A DNA stretch of 64,000 bases from Drosophila miranda (GCF_003369915.1 NC_046677.1:4898001-4962000), one strand, 5' to 3'; positions 8,299 through 19,955 are shown, counted from the stretch's first letter. Notes: a model not told the origin generated them from the sequence alone. A program made the numbers and translations.

Positions 8299-11140
8299 CT
8301 ATTGCACAGAACATGAATTCTTATGGCCATTTTTGTGCTTTAAACGCGCCTTGGGCTTGTATTTCTCCAAATATGAGAGCTGCTTGGCATTGATGGCGCC
8401 ACGTCGTTTACTGGAAGATAGAATTTGAACTTTAGTTGGGTTTATTCTTTATAGAGTAAGGTTATGGTACTCACTCTCTAATCATTTCCACAGCTGCCTC
8501 ATATTTCAAGCCTAATTCGATCAGTGCCAGGGCCACCAAAACAGGAGCTCGTCCCAGACCAGCCACACAATGAACGGCCACACAGGCCTCTGGAGTTTGT
8601 CGATATCTAAAGAACGAAACAAAAGTAATAAACATTATAGGGATATTTATACAGAGAGTTATCTAACAGATTCCTATACACATACGTTACATAGATTAGG
8701 ATATTTGAAAACTGATTATTCGCTTAGCTAAAACTTGGTTTTGATTTTGTGTCTCTATGTCTAAGGTCTACGGCTTACCGACAAGTTTCATTATCAACAA
8801 ATGCAGTATTATTATAAATTGCCGATGATGCTGCTTCATTATCATTGCCGGTATTATCATTGAGATTGAGATTGTCATAGGCTGTTGTTAGGGGAATGGT
8901 ATCGGTATCTGTGATATTCCGACCTGATGCCGCCGCGACGGAGGACGAGAGGCTGGCTCTGGTTGCCGAATGCCTGATTGTTGAAGTAGTGGCCGTACCG
9001 GTTGCTGTTGTTTCTGGTGGAACTGTTTTTGGTATGTGTCTGAGCGAGAAACGCTTATGTTTGTAGTAGGATAGTGTGGCGCTTGTGGTGTTGGACTGTC
9101 TAAAACTATTTTTGGGGCACAGGCGGCAGCGTTAATTGTATCAATCAAATATAGCACACACAAGGAAGGAAGGTAGTAACGTAAGTTCACATTTGGTAAT
9201 AGATTCGATAGATTAAAGAGGTTCAAAATAGATCAAGTGAAAAATGGAGAGATACAACCAAAAAAAAGTATCAAGAAAACATGATAAAAATGTGCAGATA
9301 GTTTTGTTGGGATAAAATTACAAGTGGTTTCAAACACAAAATCTGTACAGGCAAATCATAAAAAGAGTTCTAATAGAAATCATAAATCGGTGGAGAGCTA
9401 AGCCGGACAGCATGGGGTGGGGGCGCTACATATTTCTATATATTTCTTTGATTATTTTGCGACTTTTATTCGATTTTATGACAGCTTTTTTTGTTTGTTT
9501 TTTTTTTTTGATATTTTGTTTGGCTAGCGCAGCATAAAGATTTTTCATTTTGATTTTGATTTTTATTTAAAATGGAATTTAGTTTTCTTTTGATTTTCAA
9601 AGCAACAAATAATACTGAATAAATTGATAAAGATCGCTTGAGGTATTTTCTATCGCGTACACTTCGAACGAATGATCTATGATATAAATAATACACTATA
9701 ATTATGACTTTAAGCTATGATTAGTAATGGAGCAACGCGGAACTAGATCTGTGATTCGGGAATACGATTTAATGGTTTCTTTATAATGATCCATAATGAA
9801 CAAAATATCTATAAAATACGGTTCTGTATACAGTCTGCTTTAGAAACGTAATGAATATTGATCTATAATCCTTCAAATCAATTTGCAAAACCGATTTAGA
9901 CCTGGATTTACTCGCATATCTCCGAATATTCTCGTTAACATGTCGATCCATGCCTTTGAGAAGGTCTCATACAAATTCGCATCCCGTAGTGCAATAGTCG
10001 CAGGAGGTTCTCTTCTTATGACCCGAATAAAATTTTGGGCACCTGCCTGCCATGGCCCTACAGCTCTCAGGCGATTGAAAAGCTACCAATTTGCATCTAA
10101 GATACATCATTTGTGAGAATTCCATGTCTGATCTATGGATCTGCCTCTATTAAATGTTTTTTTTACACAGAAATTGATCTATAATCTATGCAAAACCTTT
10201 AAATGATCTTAATTTTGTGGCAATTGTTGGACGATCAATAATGGATCTATACTATATTGATTTCGTATATATTACACGCCAAGAAATTGATCAAGAATGA
10301 TCTAGATCTATAGTAAATTTTCTTCAAGACATCAGAATGACTTAGAATGTATTTCTAATTAAGTTCTATAAGAATAAGAACTGAAATTGAATGATTTTAC
10401 TGCATTTATACACTCTAAAATATTAAAAAACTACACACTATACAATCACTTCGTTGGATCTGGAGAGAAGGTTCTTTAGGGCTTTACATTCGATGAATAT
10501 GGTGTGGTCTACGATGTACATATTCTATTCCAAATTTATACGATATAGAATCATAGTTCCATAACTCCATTACATAAATGTAAACAATATTTAAAATGTC
10601 TTATGCTTAATGATGAAAAATAAAAAATATATATAAACAAGGTGACTAACAAGAGATCCATATTTGGTATAGCGTTTACTTACTTATCCTTCAAGACCTC
10701 AAACCACTCGTCAACGACTGTTTGTGGCGGGAAGGTGCCATCCTCAAAGGCCAGATCCTTGACATTGATGCCCTGTGCCTCCAGCTCGACTGTATTATAG
10801 CTTGGCTCACAAACACGCACCACAGTGTTGACATTGTTCTTCTTAAGTTCCTATATACAAAACAAATAAGATATAAGTGCGGGGATGCCTTAGGAATAGG
10901 TTTGGGGTAGAGATCGGGGCATGAAGGCATTCAAAAATTCACCTTATAGTCATTTATTCGGACTGATTGCACTCTTTTTTGATTACCTCCATGCCCACCT
11001 CTTATTCTAAATGCACGCACCATAATGTAATGATTAATTGTTATGTCTGAAGGTCGATCGGTGATTAGGAACTTCATGCCCTTGTACTCTATTAGAGCCG
11101 GGGCTGGGCGTAGATCTTTTTGACGCATAGTGATGCTCAT
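8299..11140 (-). CDS. PRL-1: PRL-1 protein tyrosine phosphatase, copy 1 (four coding exons)
   Basis: Coding exons on the minus strand are 11140-11021, 10850-10684, 8606-8475 and 8410-8299, joining in phase to 176 codons, the length I recall for fly PRL-1. The protein begins [20 protein letters not shown], carries the dual-specificity phosphatase loop [10 protein letters not shown] (Cys nucleophile, Arg of the CX5R motif) and ends in CSVQ, a CAAX prenylation signal that anchors PRL proteins to membranes. All coding sequence I compared matches copy 2. Two oddities: the first coding exon's donor is GTGCGT here but GTGAGT in copy 2, and the sequence upstream of 11503 is unrelated to the copy-2 upstream region, so the native promoter is probably absent. 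The gene now lies head to head with the unknown plus-strand gene, whose 5' region may drive it. Confidence 0.93.
8779..9099 (-). other. Candidate in-frame cassette exon in PRL-1, copy 1
   Basis: In the large intron before the catalytic-loop exon lies a 321 bp open stretch. It is bounded on the minus strand by an AG acceptor (AGTTTTAG before 9099) and a good donor (GTAAGC after 8779). Both boundaries have the same phase as the flanking exons, so inclusion would add 107 residues without breaking the frame. The insert would begin [10 protein letters not shown], be rich in Thr, Ser, Asn and Asp, and end VDNETCR just before [13 protein letters not shown]. The phase fit is seen; its use as an exon is inference. 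Confidence 0.4.
9100..10683 (-). other. PRL-1 intron sequence, copy 1
   Basis: The rest of the intron between the second and third coding exons. It is AT-rich with repeated GATCTAT-type words and no convincing gene. The ORF at 9883-10116 starts at a non-ATG codon and resembles nothing I know. Confidence 0.6.
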
Positions 11141-11508
11141 AAAAACAGTAAATTACAGGAAAAAAAGAGCAGTCCTAACTGTGGTGTTTTTCCCACTTAG
11201 AAATGAAAAGTTTTTGGGTGATTTGTTTCTTTTACAATTTGAGTTCTTAGAGGGGAAGTTTTCTTGATTCCTAGTTTTAAAAATTCAGCGTATTTAGATG
11301 CTACAATTGATGTTTCGTTTAGTGTATTAAAAATAAATTTAAATATAATTAGCTCTCTTCCTTTTTGTATCGTTCTACACTAAAAAAACACAAAACTAGA
11401 GTACAATTTTCCAAGTAAAAATTATAGGTGACCTTTTTTTTTTTAATTAATTTAAGTACAAATTGTAGATTTTTTTTTTCCTTCTATCACAAAGAAAATG
11501 GTACCAAT

Positions 11509-11526
11509 GGTTACCAATTGGTAACC
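11509..11526. repeat. 18 bp perfect palindrome at the duplication junction
   Basis: GGTTACCAATTGGTAACC is its own reverse complement. It starts six bases beyond the last base shared by the two copies (11503) and is preceded by a related GGTACCAATGG. Short palindromes can promote breakage or template switching, but a link to this breakpoint is inference. Confidence 0.85.
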
Positions 11527-11756
11527 GGATAATTTTGAATGCTTCGCATCAAAGTATGACATCAGAACTTTGGGAAAACCGAAATTGAAAGCAGAAAATA
11601 TTGTATAACAAAAACAAAAAGAATATAATTTTAATAGACACGACCTTTTTATTCCACATAAATTTCTCTTGGTATCGCCACAAGAGCCCTTACGACTCCA
11701 TCCGTTTGGCACGAGAGCTAAGAAAACACCGCAGGAGAATTGATCTGGAGAGTCAT

Positions 11757-13013
11757 ATGCACGATCGTGTGAAGCCAAAGCACTATCGAACCATAATACG
11801 CGAGTATTCATTGGAAAATTCATATCAGAACAGTGACGAATCCGTTGAGACTGTCGAAAACTTAAACTTTCTTAGTGTGGCAAAAAATTCAACCAACTCT
11901 TCGGGCGATGGCTCCTTGGCGATAGAACCATCTGCCAGAACCCGTTCATCCAAAGGCAATAGACCAAGATATCAAAAACGAGAATCAATCTCAGGCACTG
12001 TAGCAGCTGTTCAGCAATTGGCAAGGTCCTTAAATATCTTAAATAACGACTTTTATGCCTTTAGAAAAGAACAAAATGAAAGGTAAAGCCATCATATACC
12101 TAAAATTCTTGTAATACTTTCAATAGATACTTATGTTATCTTCAACAGAATGCATAATATAACCAAACTCTTGGATAGATTCACTACGAAATCCAGAAAG
12201 GCGGAAAAAGAAAGAAAAAAAGATTCGAGAAGGAACAGCAGCAAAAATAAACAATATAAAAGGTCAATATATATCCAATAAACTCCATTTAACAGTTTTC
12301 TATAAAGAATTATAGCAACTCTAGGAAACCCATTTTGACCCTCCGTGTCCGGAAGGATGCATAAAGTAATAGACCACCACACGCTGTACACCTTTAGTTT
12401 ATAAATCCCTTTATCCAACGAGATAATCATAAGTCAAGACACAATTTCTAGTCCAGTCACAGTGAAATCGATTCTTTTTATAACAAAATATTTAACATTG
12501 AAATATTTTGCAGCCGGACTGAGGACGTAACGGACACCAAGGACCAAAATCATATAACCAATAATACCGACAACAAGATCCTTAACAATACCCACAACGA
12601 GACCTTCAACAATACCCAAAATAAGGAGGAGTTGGATCAGGAGCCCATCAAGAGCAAAACCCACACACAAACCGATACAAACCCCATCCACACTATTCAG
12701 AATAATACCGACAAAAAAGTCCTTAATAATACCGACAAAGAGGAGTTGGAGCAGAAACACAACAAAGGCAGAACACTCACAGAAATCGACACAAATACGA
12801 AACCCATCCATAAAAATATAACACAGAGCAAGGACACCAGCAACGATTTTGGTAACGCGTTGAAGATTCATCAGACAGTCCCCAAACAAGCGCCAAAAGC
12901 ATCTGAAAAAGACGATCTTCACGACATTCCGCCGACACTACGACATCTACCTTTTCATAAAGTTACCATCTACCGAGCACAAAGAAAAAAAAACATATCC
13001 ATTGTGATATCTT

Positions 13014-13015
<2 letters not shown>
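11757..13015 (+). CDS. Unknown three-exon gene spanning the duplication junction
   Basis: Exons 11757-12082, 12149-12262 and 12514-13015 have GT/AG borders (donors GTAAAG and GTCAAT; acceptors TTCAACAG and TTTTGCAG). All join in phase 2, giving 313 codons if the ATG at 11757 is the start. The frame is open upstream to about 11601 without an ATG, so an upstream exon is possible. The protein is basic in the middle (KAEKERKKDSRR) and has an Asn/Thr-rich repetitive region with NNTDNK, NNTHNE, NNTQNK and NNTDKK units. It ends in a conserved-looking block shared with the fragment at 4400. I see no known domain, signal peptide or membrane segment. Its last exon crosses into copy 2 at 12843. The gene lies next to a sperm protein gene, but a testis role is only a guess. 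Confidence 0.55.
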
Positions 13016-13047
<32 letters not shown>

Positions 13048-13773
13048 TATATGTATATTTATATTTCCCTGATGGTACATATGTCTTATTCGTGGTCTAA
13101 TTTACGCGTAAATTGATGTCGATAGGATTTTAATATATCAAAAACAAATACATATATATAGAATATAATTATATTGGCTTAGCTCTTCATCTATTTTCAA
13201 TAAGATAGTTTTTTCAACAGCGGTTGAGAGTTAAAACTCTTAGAAAAATCCCGCAGTCTTTGCCCTAATTGCACTTAATATATTGCACATTTCAAGGATT
13301 GCATCAAAAGTAGAGGTCCTTGTGGAGGAAAGCGATGTACCTCGACTGTAGGATTGGTCGCCACCGAGCACAGGCCGGGAGTGATTTACAACGATTAACA
13401 GTCAATATCCTTATTGTCCTAGATGCAAATCTGAATCCAAACAATCCGGGACACTCGCCCGATCAAAAGGATTCGCGAAACGCCAAGATCGGACAACAAA
13501 TGGGAGGGCTATAGCGATTGTAATCAAAATCGGTTTACAAATTTAAAAAGGCGTTATGCATTTAGTTCCAGCTTTGGCTGCCGATAAAGAAACTGCAAAA
13601 AATCACCGGTTGAGCCGCCACTGTACAACCAACAAACAAAAACTAGCGATCTTTTGCTGATTTCTGTTCGCCTAATACCGAGTGTTTTCGCTCATGACGT
13701 CTGATTTAATTCGCATTTTTTCTCTGACTATATATCGGCTATTTGGAGGCCGATCTGCTTGCGTGAGATTTTG

Positions 13774-14148
13774 ATGCAGAACGACAGTCTGGATTCTTAC
13801 GATCCTAGGAAGTCCTCGCCAAGTTTTGCCTATGGAAATGATTTAATTACAGCTTTTTTTTGGGACGATATATCTCGATTATACAGCTATCGATCTAGGC
13901 TGATCGTTTTCAATCACTTTGACTTCAAGGAAATTAAGGATTCTGCATTTGTACCTGTATTTTGTATTCGATTTTTAGTTAAGTCGCATTATGTAGCTCC
14001 GCTATTTCGAGTCTTCCTTCTTATAGAGAGACTGCTCCCGACTGTTCCCTGTGGCATCAAGGACAAGGATTTTTCATTTTTAACGTTAAAATTCGCTACA
14101 GCTCCGGCAAGATTAATAGTTTACTATATAAAGAAGATTAGTGATTAG
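13774..14148 (+). CDS. Hypothetical ORF, 124 codons (copy 2), doubtful
   Basis: Counterpart of the ORF at 5336-5713, one codon shorter by a 3 bp deletion near the end. It has no recognisable family. The same caution applies: recent duplication explains the shared frame without any need for coding function. Confidence 0.2.
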   Translation: MQNDSLDSYDPRKSSPSFAYGNDLITAFFWDDISRLYSYRSRLIVFNHFDFKEIKDSAFVPVFCIRFLVKSHYVAPLFRVFLLIERLLPTVPCGIKDKDFSFLTLKFATAPARLIVYYIKKISD

Positions 14149-14270
14149 TGAAATTTTTGTGTTTGTAAATGCTTTATTCGTAGAGACTACACGATAGCTT
14201 CAAGCTTTCTGGAGGTTTCATCGGACTTGTGATGGAAGGTTTAGACCCTGTCGTTTGCAATTCCTATTGC

Positions 14271-14450
14271 TCAGCAACAGCCTCCACAACAGCCTGCACA
14301 GGGTCCCGTTGCACCGCACGGTCCGCAGACATTGGGTCCATAGCAGGGCCCACAGCACGGATCACAGCAGGGTCCACAGCAAGGACCGCAGCAGGGACCG
14401 CAGCACGGACCACAGCATGGACTGCAGCACGATCCACAAGGGCTACACAT
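14271..14450 (-). CDS. Mst(CGP)-like cysteine-rich sperm protein, copy 2
   Basis: Encodes the same 59 residues as the copy at 5836-6015; the nucleotide differences noticed within it (for example in the CGG/CAG-rich block near 14349 and 14412) are silent. A likely 5'UTR intron lies at 14469-14533 on the minus strand, with donor GTAACT and acceptor TTTTCCAG. As part of the copy in the ancestral context, this is probably the original gene. The family is known for testis-specific transcription and sperm-tail location; none of that is visible here beyond composition. Confidence 0.8.
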   Translation of the reverse strand: MCSPCGSCCSPCCGPCCGPCCGPCCGPCCDPCCGPCYGPNVCGPCGATGPCAGCCGGCC

Positions 14451-14621
14451 ATTCGATCCGTAAAAGTTCTGGAAAATATAAAAACAAAAATGTTGAACTC
14501 TATTGATGTTATAAGAAAAGTTAAAGTAGTTACCAGAAAACAAACAGAAGCCTGAAACTAAACAAAATTTGTTTGATCTGTGCTTATTGGAGTGTGATGA
14601 ACAACTGGAAAAATAATGCAA

Positions 14622-16747
14622 TAGAACATATTACAAGATTTTGACAGCTATACATTCAGATCCTCGGGTAATGTGATTGGCATAACATGCCATATACATA
14701 ATCAAATTAATTCCATCAAGTTATCTGTGAAAGTACTATATAAATATAGAAATATACTATGGGATAAAGTGCTTAAAATTAATTAAACTATGCGAAAATC
14801 ATTTTGTACTTGGCACGACGCCAAAATTAGTTTGGAGGCCTGTAGATCGCATCCTCATGCATAAAATTTGCAATCCAAAATCTTTTTTAAAAAGTCATAA
14901 ACTGCTCTTTGGTGACTTTTATAATTTTTACTCGGCCTCTGCAGCATCCATAGCCGCAAAATTGATGATTTGAAAAGAGAATTGAACGATCTTTCACAGG
15001 ATTTTTTATTCGTGTCGATATAGTGGATATACCTAAAGATATAGAAAATTAAACTTAAAGTTTTATACCATTTTTAAAGTTTAATTTTTTGTTTTTGTTA
15101 TGGTCCTTCTTTAACAAAGTAATTTTTTAGTGGCACTAATTCACAACAAAAATGTCCCCGATTTGATGGAGCCCAATCAAGGATCGATTATATTTTCACC
15201 AGTCATATTTAATTTTCTCCGTTTTTTGCCGTTCCACGCCTCTCTCACATCGCATAATGCTGACATTTATTGTTCGATCTGGTCGTGATCGGGCGAACAT
15301 CCTTGATGCCTCTGCATCCCATCCCTGATTGATCATCGCACAATTGATTTTGTTTTAATTTTAATATATATCGCTTTTATTTCCTTGTAATGACTAACAT
15401 TTTAAAAAATTACAATTCAATATTTTAGATAAATTAATTTGTAAGCTTTATATTTGTTTTTACTTTCGGCTTTTGTTTTTTTTTCTTTTCTTTTAAATTT
15501 ATTTTCATCTTCGTCACATCTCACACACTATAATTTGTTTATTTTTTTATTTTTTAATAATAAGGTTTAATTATTTTTAATTTTTTTTTCATGTTCATTT
15601 TCTCAATTTTTTACTTAGTGTTTTTGTTTGGTGTTTTGTTCTTGTTCGAGTGTTTTTATTTGCTGCAAATTATTTGAAGTATTTTCTATTTTTTTTCACT
15701 GAATGTATGTAAGTCATTAATGTAAAAATTTGTAGTTTTATTATACAAATATATATACTATATATGTATATTCCTTGATGCTCTCAGTGGCAACGGGGTA
15801 GGGGGGGGGGGGCTTAGCATATGTACTATATATATAAAAGAGGGGATTGGCATATATAATATATATGTAATTGTATAATGCAAGTAGAAAATCAAGTATT
15901 TAGACATATAATTCCGTTCGTTGATAGCAGCTAAAGAAGAGAGAGTAAGCATACAAAAACCATATCGAAAGTATTCAAAATTTCACAACTAAATACCGCA
16001 TTAAGTACATTTTTCGTGGTGTCTAAATTCTGTCTATGTCTGCCGCTCCGCTTAATTGGTTTATATATATATATATATATATATCTGTATATATAGTATC
16101 TATATTTTTGTTCACTCTACACTTGTTTGTTTTATCTGTTTAATTTGGGTCTAAGGGATGGATACCTCTACTGTTCCACATTCTGTGTGTTCTCTTTTGC
16201 TCGTATTTCTGTTTATTCCAGAGTAGTAGCTTTTTTTGTTTTTCTTTTGTTTCCAGAATAATATGTAAATGTAAACTACGTTTCGTGGGGGGTGGCCCAT
16301 TTCTACAACCATTTTATGGGGTATTTGGGGCCCTAAACATCATCTATATAATTACAATGTCTGTGAATATGGTATCGTGAATCGAAATTTCTTTTAGCAT
16401 TGGTTTTTGTGGGGTTTTCGGAAATCATAAAATAACAATAAATTACATTAAATAATACATACAAAAAATTACAATTGGATGCCAATACATTATGAAATTT
16501 GAGATTTTTTTATAATAATTACTGGGGGGCTGGGGAGGGGCTGTGATTCAATTTGTTCGCCTATGGGATTTTTTGTGGTGTTTCTGGGTGATTCTCTCTT
16601 TTTGTTTTAATTCCTTTCAATCCGCTTTTTCTTTACTTTTACTTTTACTTTCTTTTTCTTCTCCTTTTGTTTTTTTTTTTTTTTTTTTTTTTTTGAAAAA
16701 ATGAACACTTTTTATCTGGTGGGAATATACATATGGTGTTTGGAAAT
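14622..16747. other. Non-coding stretch, copy 2; probable PRL-1 3'UTR at its right side
   Basis: Counterpart of 6187-8298. It has a 12-base G tract at 15801-15812, a 12 bp insertion relative to copy 1 near 15625, a (TA)n run near 16062-16084 and a 25-base T tract at 16670-16694. No gene seen. Confidence 0.5.
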
Positions 16748-19592
16748 CTATTGCACAGAACATGAATTCTTATGGCCATTTTTGTGCTTTAAACGCGCCT
16801 TGGGCTTGTATTTCTCCAAATATGAGAGCTGCTTGGCATTGATGGCGCCACGTCGTTTACTGGAAGATAGAATTTGAACTTTAGTTGGGTTTATTCTTTA
16901 TAGAGTAAGGTTATGGTACTCACTCTCTAATCATTTCCACAGCTGCCTCATATTTCAAGCCTAATTCGATCAGTGCCAGGGCCACCAAAACAGGAGCTCG
17001 TCCCAGACCAGCCACACAATGAACGGCCACACAGGCCTCTGGAGTTTGTCGATATCTAAAGAACGAAACAAAAGTAATAAACATTATAGGGATATTTATA
17101 CAGAGAGTTATCTAACAGATTCCTATACACATACGTTACATAGATTAGGATATTTGAAAAACTGATTATTCGCTTAGCTAAAACTTGGTTTTGATTTTGT
17201 GTCTCTATGTCTAAGGTCTACGGCTTACCGACAAGTTTCATTATCAACAAATGCAGTATTATTATAAATTGCCGATGATGCTGCTTCATTATCATTGCCG
17301 GTATTATCATTGAGATTGAGATTGTCATAGGCTGTTGTTAGGGGAATGGTATCGGTATCTGTGATATTCCGACCTGATGCCGCCGCGACGGAGGACGAGA
17401 GGCTGGCTCTGGTTGCCGAATGCCTGATTGTTGAAGTAGTGGCCGTACCGGTTGCTGTTGTTTCTGGTGGAACTGTTTTTGGTATGTGTCTGAGCGAGAA
17501 ACGCTTATGTTTGTAGTAGGATAGTGTGGCGCTTGTGGTGTTGGACTGTCTAAAACTATTTTTGGGGCACAGGCGGCAGCGTTAATTGTATCAATCAAAT
17601 ATAGCACACACAAGGAAGGAAGGTAGTAACGTAAGTTCACATTTGGTAATAGATTCGATAGATTAAAGAGGTTCAAAATAGATCAAGTGAAAAATGGAGA
17701 GATACAACCAAAAAAAAGTATCAAGAAAACATGATAAAAATGTGCAGATAGTTTTGTTGGGATAAAATTACAAGTGGTTTCAAACACAAAATCTGTACAG
17801 GCAAATCATAAAAAGAGTTCTAATAGAAATCATAAATCGGTGGAGAGCTAAGCCGGACAGCATGGGGTGGGGGCGCTACATATTTCTATATATTTCTTTG
17901 ATTATTTTGCATCTTTTATTCGATTTTATGACAGCTTTTTTTGTTTGTTTTTTTTTTTTTTGATATTTTGTTTGGCTAGCGCAGCATAAAGATTTTTCAT
18001 TTTGATTTTGATTTTTATTTAAAATGGAATTTAGTTTTCTTTTGATTTTCAAAGCAACAAATAATACTGAATAAATTGATAAAGATCGCTTGAGGTATTT
18101 TCTATCGCGTACACTTCGAACGAATGATCTATGATATAAATAATACACTATAATTATGACTTTAAGCTATGATTAGTAATGGAGCAACGCGGAACTAGAT
18201 CTGTGATTCGGGAATACGATTTAATGGTTTCTTTATAATGATCCATAATGAACAAAATATCTATAAAATACGGTTCTGTATACAGTCTGCTTTAGAAACG
18301 TAATGAATATTGATCTATAATCCTTCAAATCAATTTGCAAAACCGATTTAGACCTGGATTTACTCGCATATCTCCGAATATTCTCGTTAACATGTCGATC
18401 CATGCCTTTGAGAAGGTCTCATACAAATTCGCATCCCGTAGTGCAATAGTCGCAGGAGGTTCTCTTCTTATGACCCGAATAAAATTTTGGGCACCTGCCT
18501 GCCATGGCCCTACAGCTCTCAGGCGATTGAAAAGCTACCAATTTGCATCTAAGATACATCATTTGTGAGAATTCCATGTCTGATCTATGGATCTGCCTCT
18601 ATTAAATGGTTTTTTTACACAGAAATTGATCTATAATCTATGCAAAACCTTTAAATGATCTTAATTTTGTGGCAATTGTTGGACGATCAATAATGGATCT
18701 ATACTATATTGATTTCGTATATATTACACGCCAAGAAATTGATCAAGAATGATCTAGATCTATAGTAAATTTTCTTCAAGACATCAGAATGACTTAGAAT
18801 GTATTTCTAATTAAGTTCTATAAGAATAAGAACTGAAATTGAATGATTTTACTGCATTTATACACTCTAAAATATTAAAAAACTACACACTATACAATCA
18901 CTTCGTTGGATCTGGAGAGAAGGTTCTTTAGGGCTTTACATTCGATGAATATGGTGTGGTCTACGATGTACATATTCTATTCCAAATTTATACAATATAG
19001 AATCATAGTTCCATAACTCCATTACATAAATGTAAACAATATTTAAAATGTCTTATGCTTAATGATGAAAAATAAAAAATATATATAAACTAGGTGACTA
19101 ACAAGAGATCCATATTTGGTATAGCGTTTACTTACTTATCCTTCAAGACCTCAAACCACTCGTCAACGACTGTTTGTGGCGGGAAGGTGCCATCCTCAAA
19201 GGCCAGATCCTTGACATTGATGCCCTGTGCCTCCAGCTCGACTGTATTATAGCTTGGCTCACAAACACGCACCACAGTGTTGACATTGTTCTTCTTAAGT
19301 TCCTATATACAAAACAAATAAGATATAAGTGCGGGGATGCCTTAGGAATAGGTTTGGGGTAGAGATCGGGGCATGAAGGCATTCAAAAATTCACCTTATA
19401 GTCATTTATTCGGACTGATTGCACTCTTTTTTGATTACCTCCATGCCCACCTCTTATTCTAAATGCACTCACCATAATGTAATGATTAATTGTTATGTCT
19501 GAAGGTCGATCGGTGATTAGGAACTTCATGCCCTTGTACTCTATTAGAGCCGGGGCTGGGCGTAGATCTTTTTGACGCATAGTGATGCTCAT
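16748..19592 (-). CDS. PRL-1: PRL-1 protein tyrosine phosphatase, copy 2 (four coding exons)
   Basis: Coding exons on the minus strand are 19592-19473, 19302-19136, 17055-16924 and 16859-16748, giving 176 codons. PRL phosphatases are small prenylated dual-specificity phosphatases at the plasma membrane and endosomes. Visible marks are the general-acid region ([10 protein letters not shown]), the catalytic loop [19 protein letters not shown], a basic tail ([11 protein letters not shown]) and the terminal CSVQ prenylation box. Donors are consensus (GTGAGT, GTAAGT, GTGAGT). A 5'UTR acceptor is plausible at CACCACAG ending at 19631. Upstream exons may lie near 22560-22840, where minus-strand GTAAGT donors and GAGA tracts occur. 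This copy keeps the upstream region and is probably the ancestral, normally regulated gene. Confidence 0.95.
17229..17549 (-). other. Candidate in-frame cassette exon in PRL-1, copy 2
   Basis: Same 321 bp stretch as in copy 1 (8779-9099), with the same acceptor, donor and phase, and no difference noticed. It would insert 107 Thr/Ser/Asn-rich residues between the general-acid loop and the catalytic P-loop. Confidence 0.4.
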
Positions 19593-19955
19593 AAAAACAG
19601 TAAATTACAGGAAAAAAAGAGCAGTCCTAACTGTGGTGTTTTTCCCACTTAGAAATGAAAAGTTTTTGGGTGATTTGTTTCTTTTACAATTTGAGTTCTT
19701 AGAGGGGAAGTTTTCTTGATTCCTAGTTTTAAAAATTCAGCGTATTTAGATGCTACAATTGATGTTTCGTTTAGTGTATAAAAAATAAATTTAAATATAA
19801 TTAGCTCTCTTCCTTTTTGTATCGTTCTACACTAAAAAAACACAAAACTAGAGTACAATTTTCCAAGTAAAAATTATAGGTGATCTTTTTTTTTTTAAAT
19901 TAATTTAAGTACAATTGTAGATTTTTTTTTTCCTTCTATCACAAAGAAAATGGTA

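Larger units (their letters stand above)
4400..11503. repeat. Copy 1 of the 7.1 kb direct duplication
   Basis: The stretch from ACGATTTTGG at 4400 to AATGGTA at 11503 matches 12843-19955 over its whole length in the same orientation. Differences noticed are a few substitutions, tract-length changes (17 versus 12 G at 7354; 19 versus 25 T at 8227), a 12 bp insertion in copy 2 near 15625 and small indels near 4545 and 5698. It holds a truncated exon, an Mst-like gene and PRL-1. Its right end falls in the region upstream of PRL-1, so the native far-upstream sequence found beyond copy 2 is missing here. Confidence 0.97.
12843..19955. repeat. Copy 2 of the 7.1 kb direct duplication
   Basis: Matches 4400-11503 in the same orientation. 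On the left it continues inside an intact exon, and on the right it continues into GAGA-rich upstream sequence of PRL-1. Copy 2 therefore looks like the ancestral locus and copy 1 the derived one. Confidence 0.97.

Noticed and set aside
8888-9226. Minus-strand ORF of 112 codons in the PRL-1 intron
   Set aside because: It lies in a different frame from the phase-compatible cassette exon, has no good splice fit and starts within an AT-rich stretch.
12434-12922. Minus-strand ORF of 162 codons with hydrophobic, membrane-like repeats
   Set aside because: It is the antisense of the Asn/Thr-rich repeat exon of the plus-strand gene; its hydrophobic pattern follows from the repeat.
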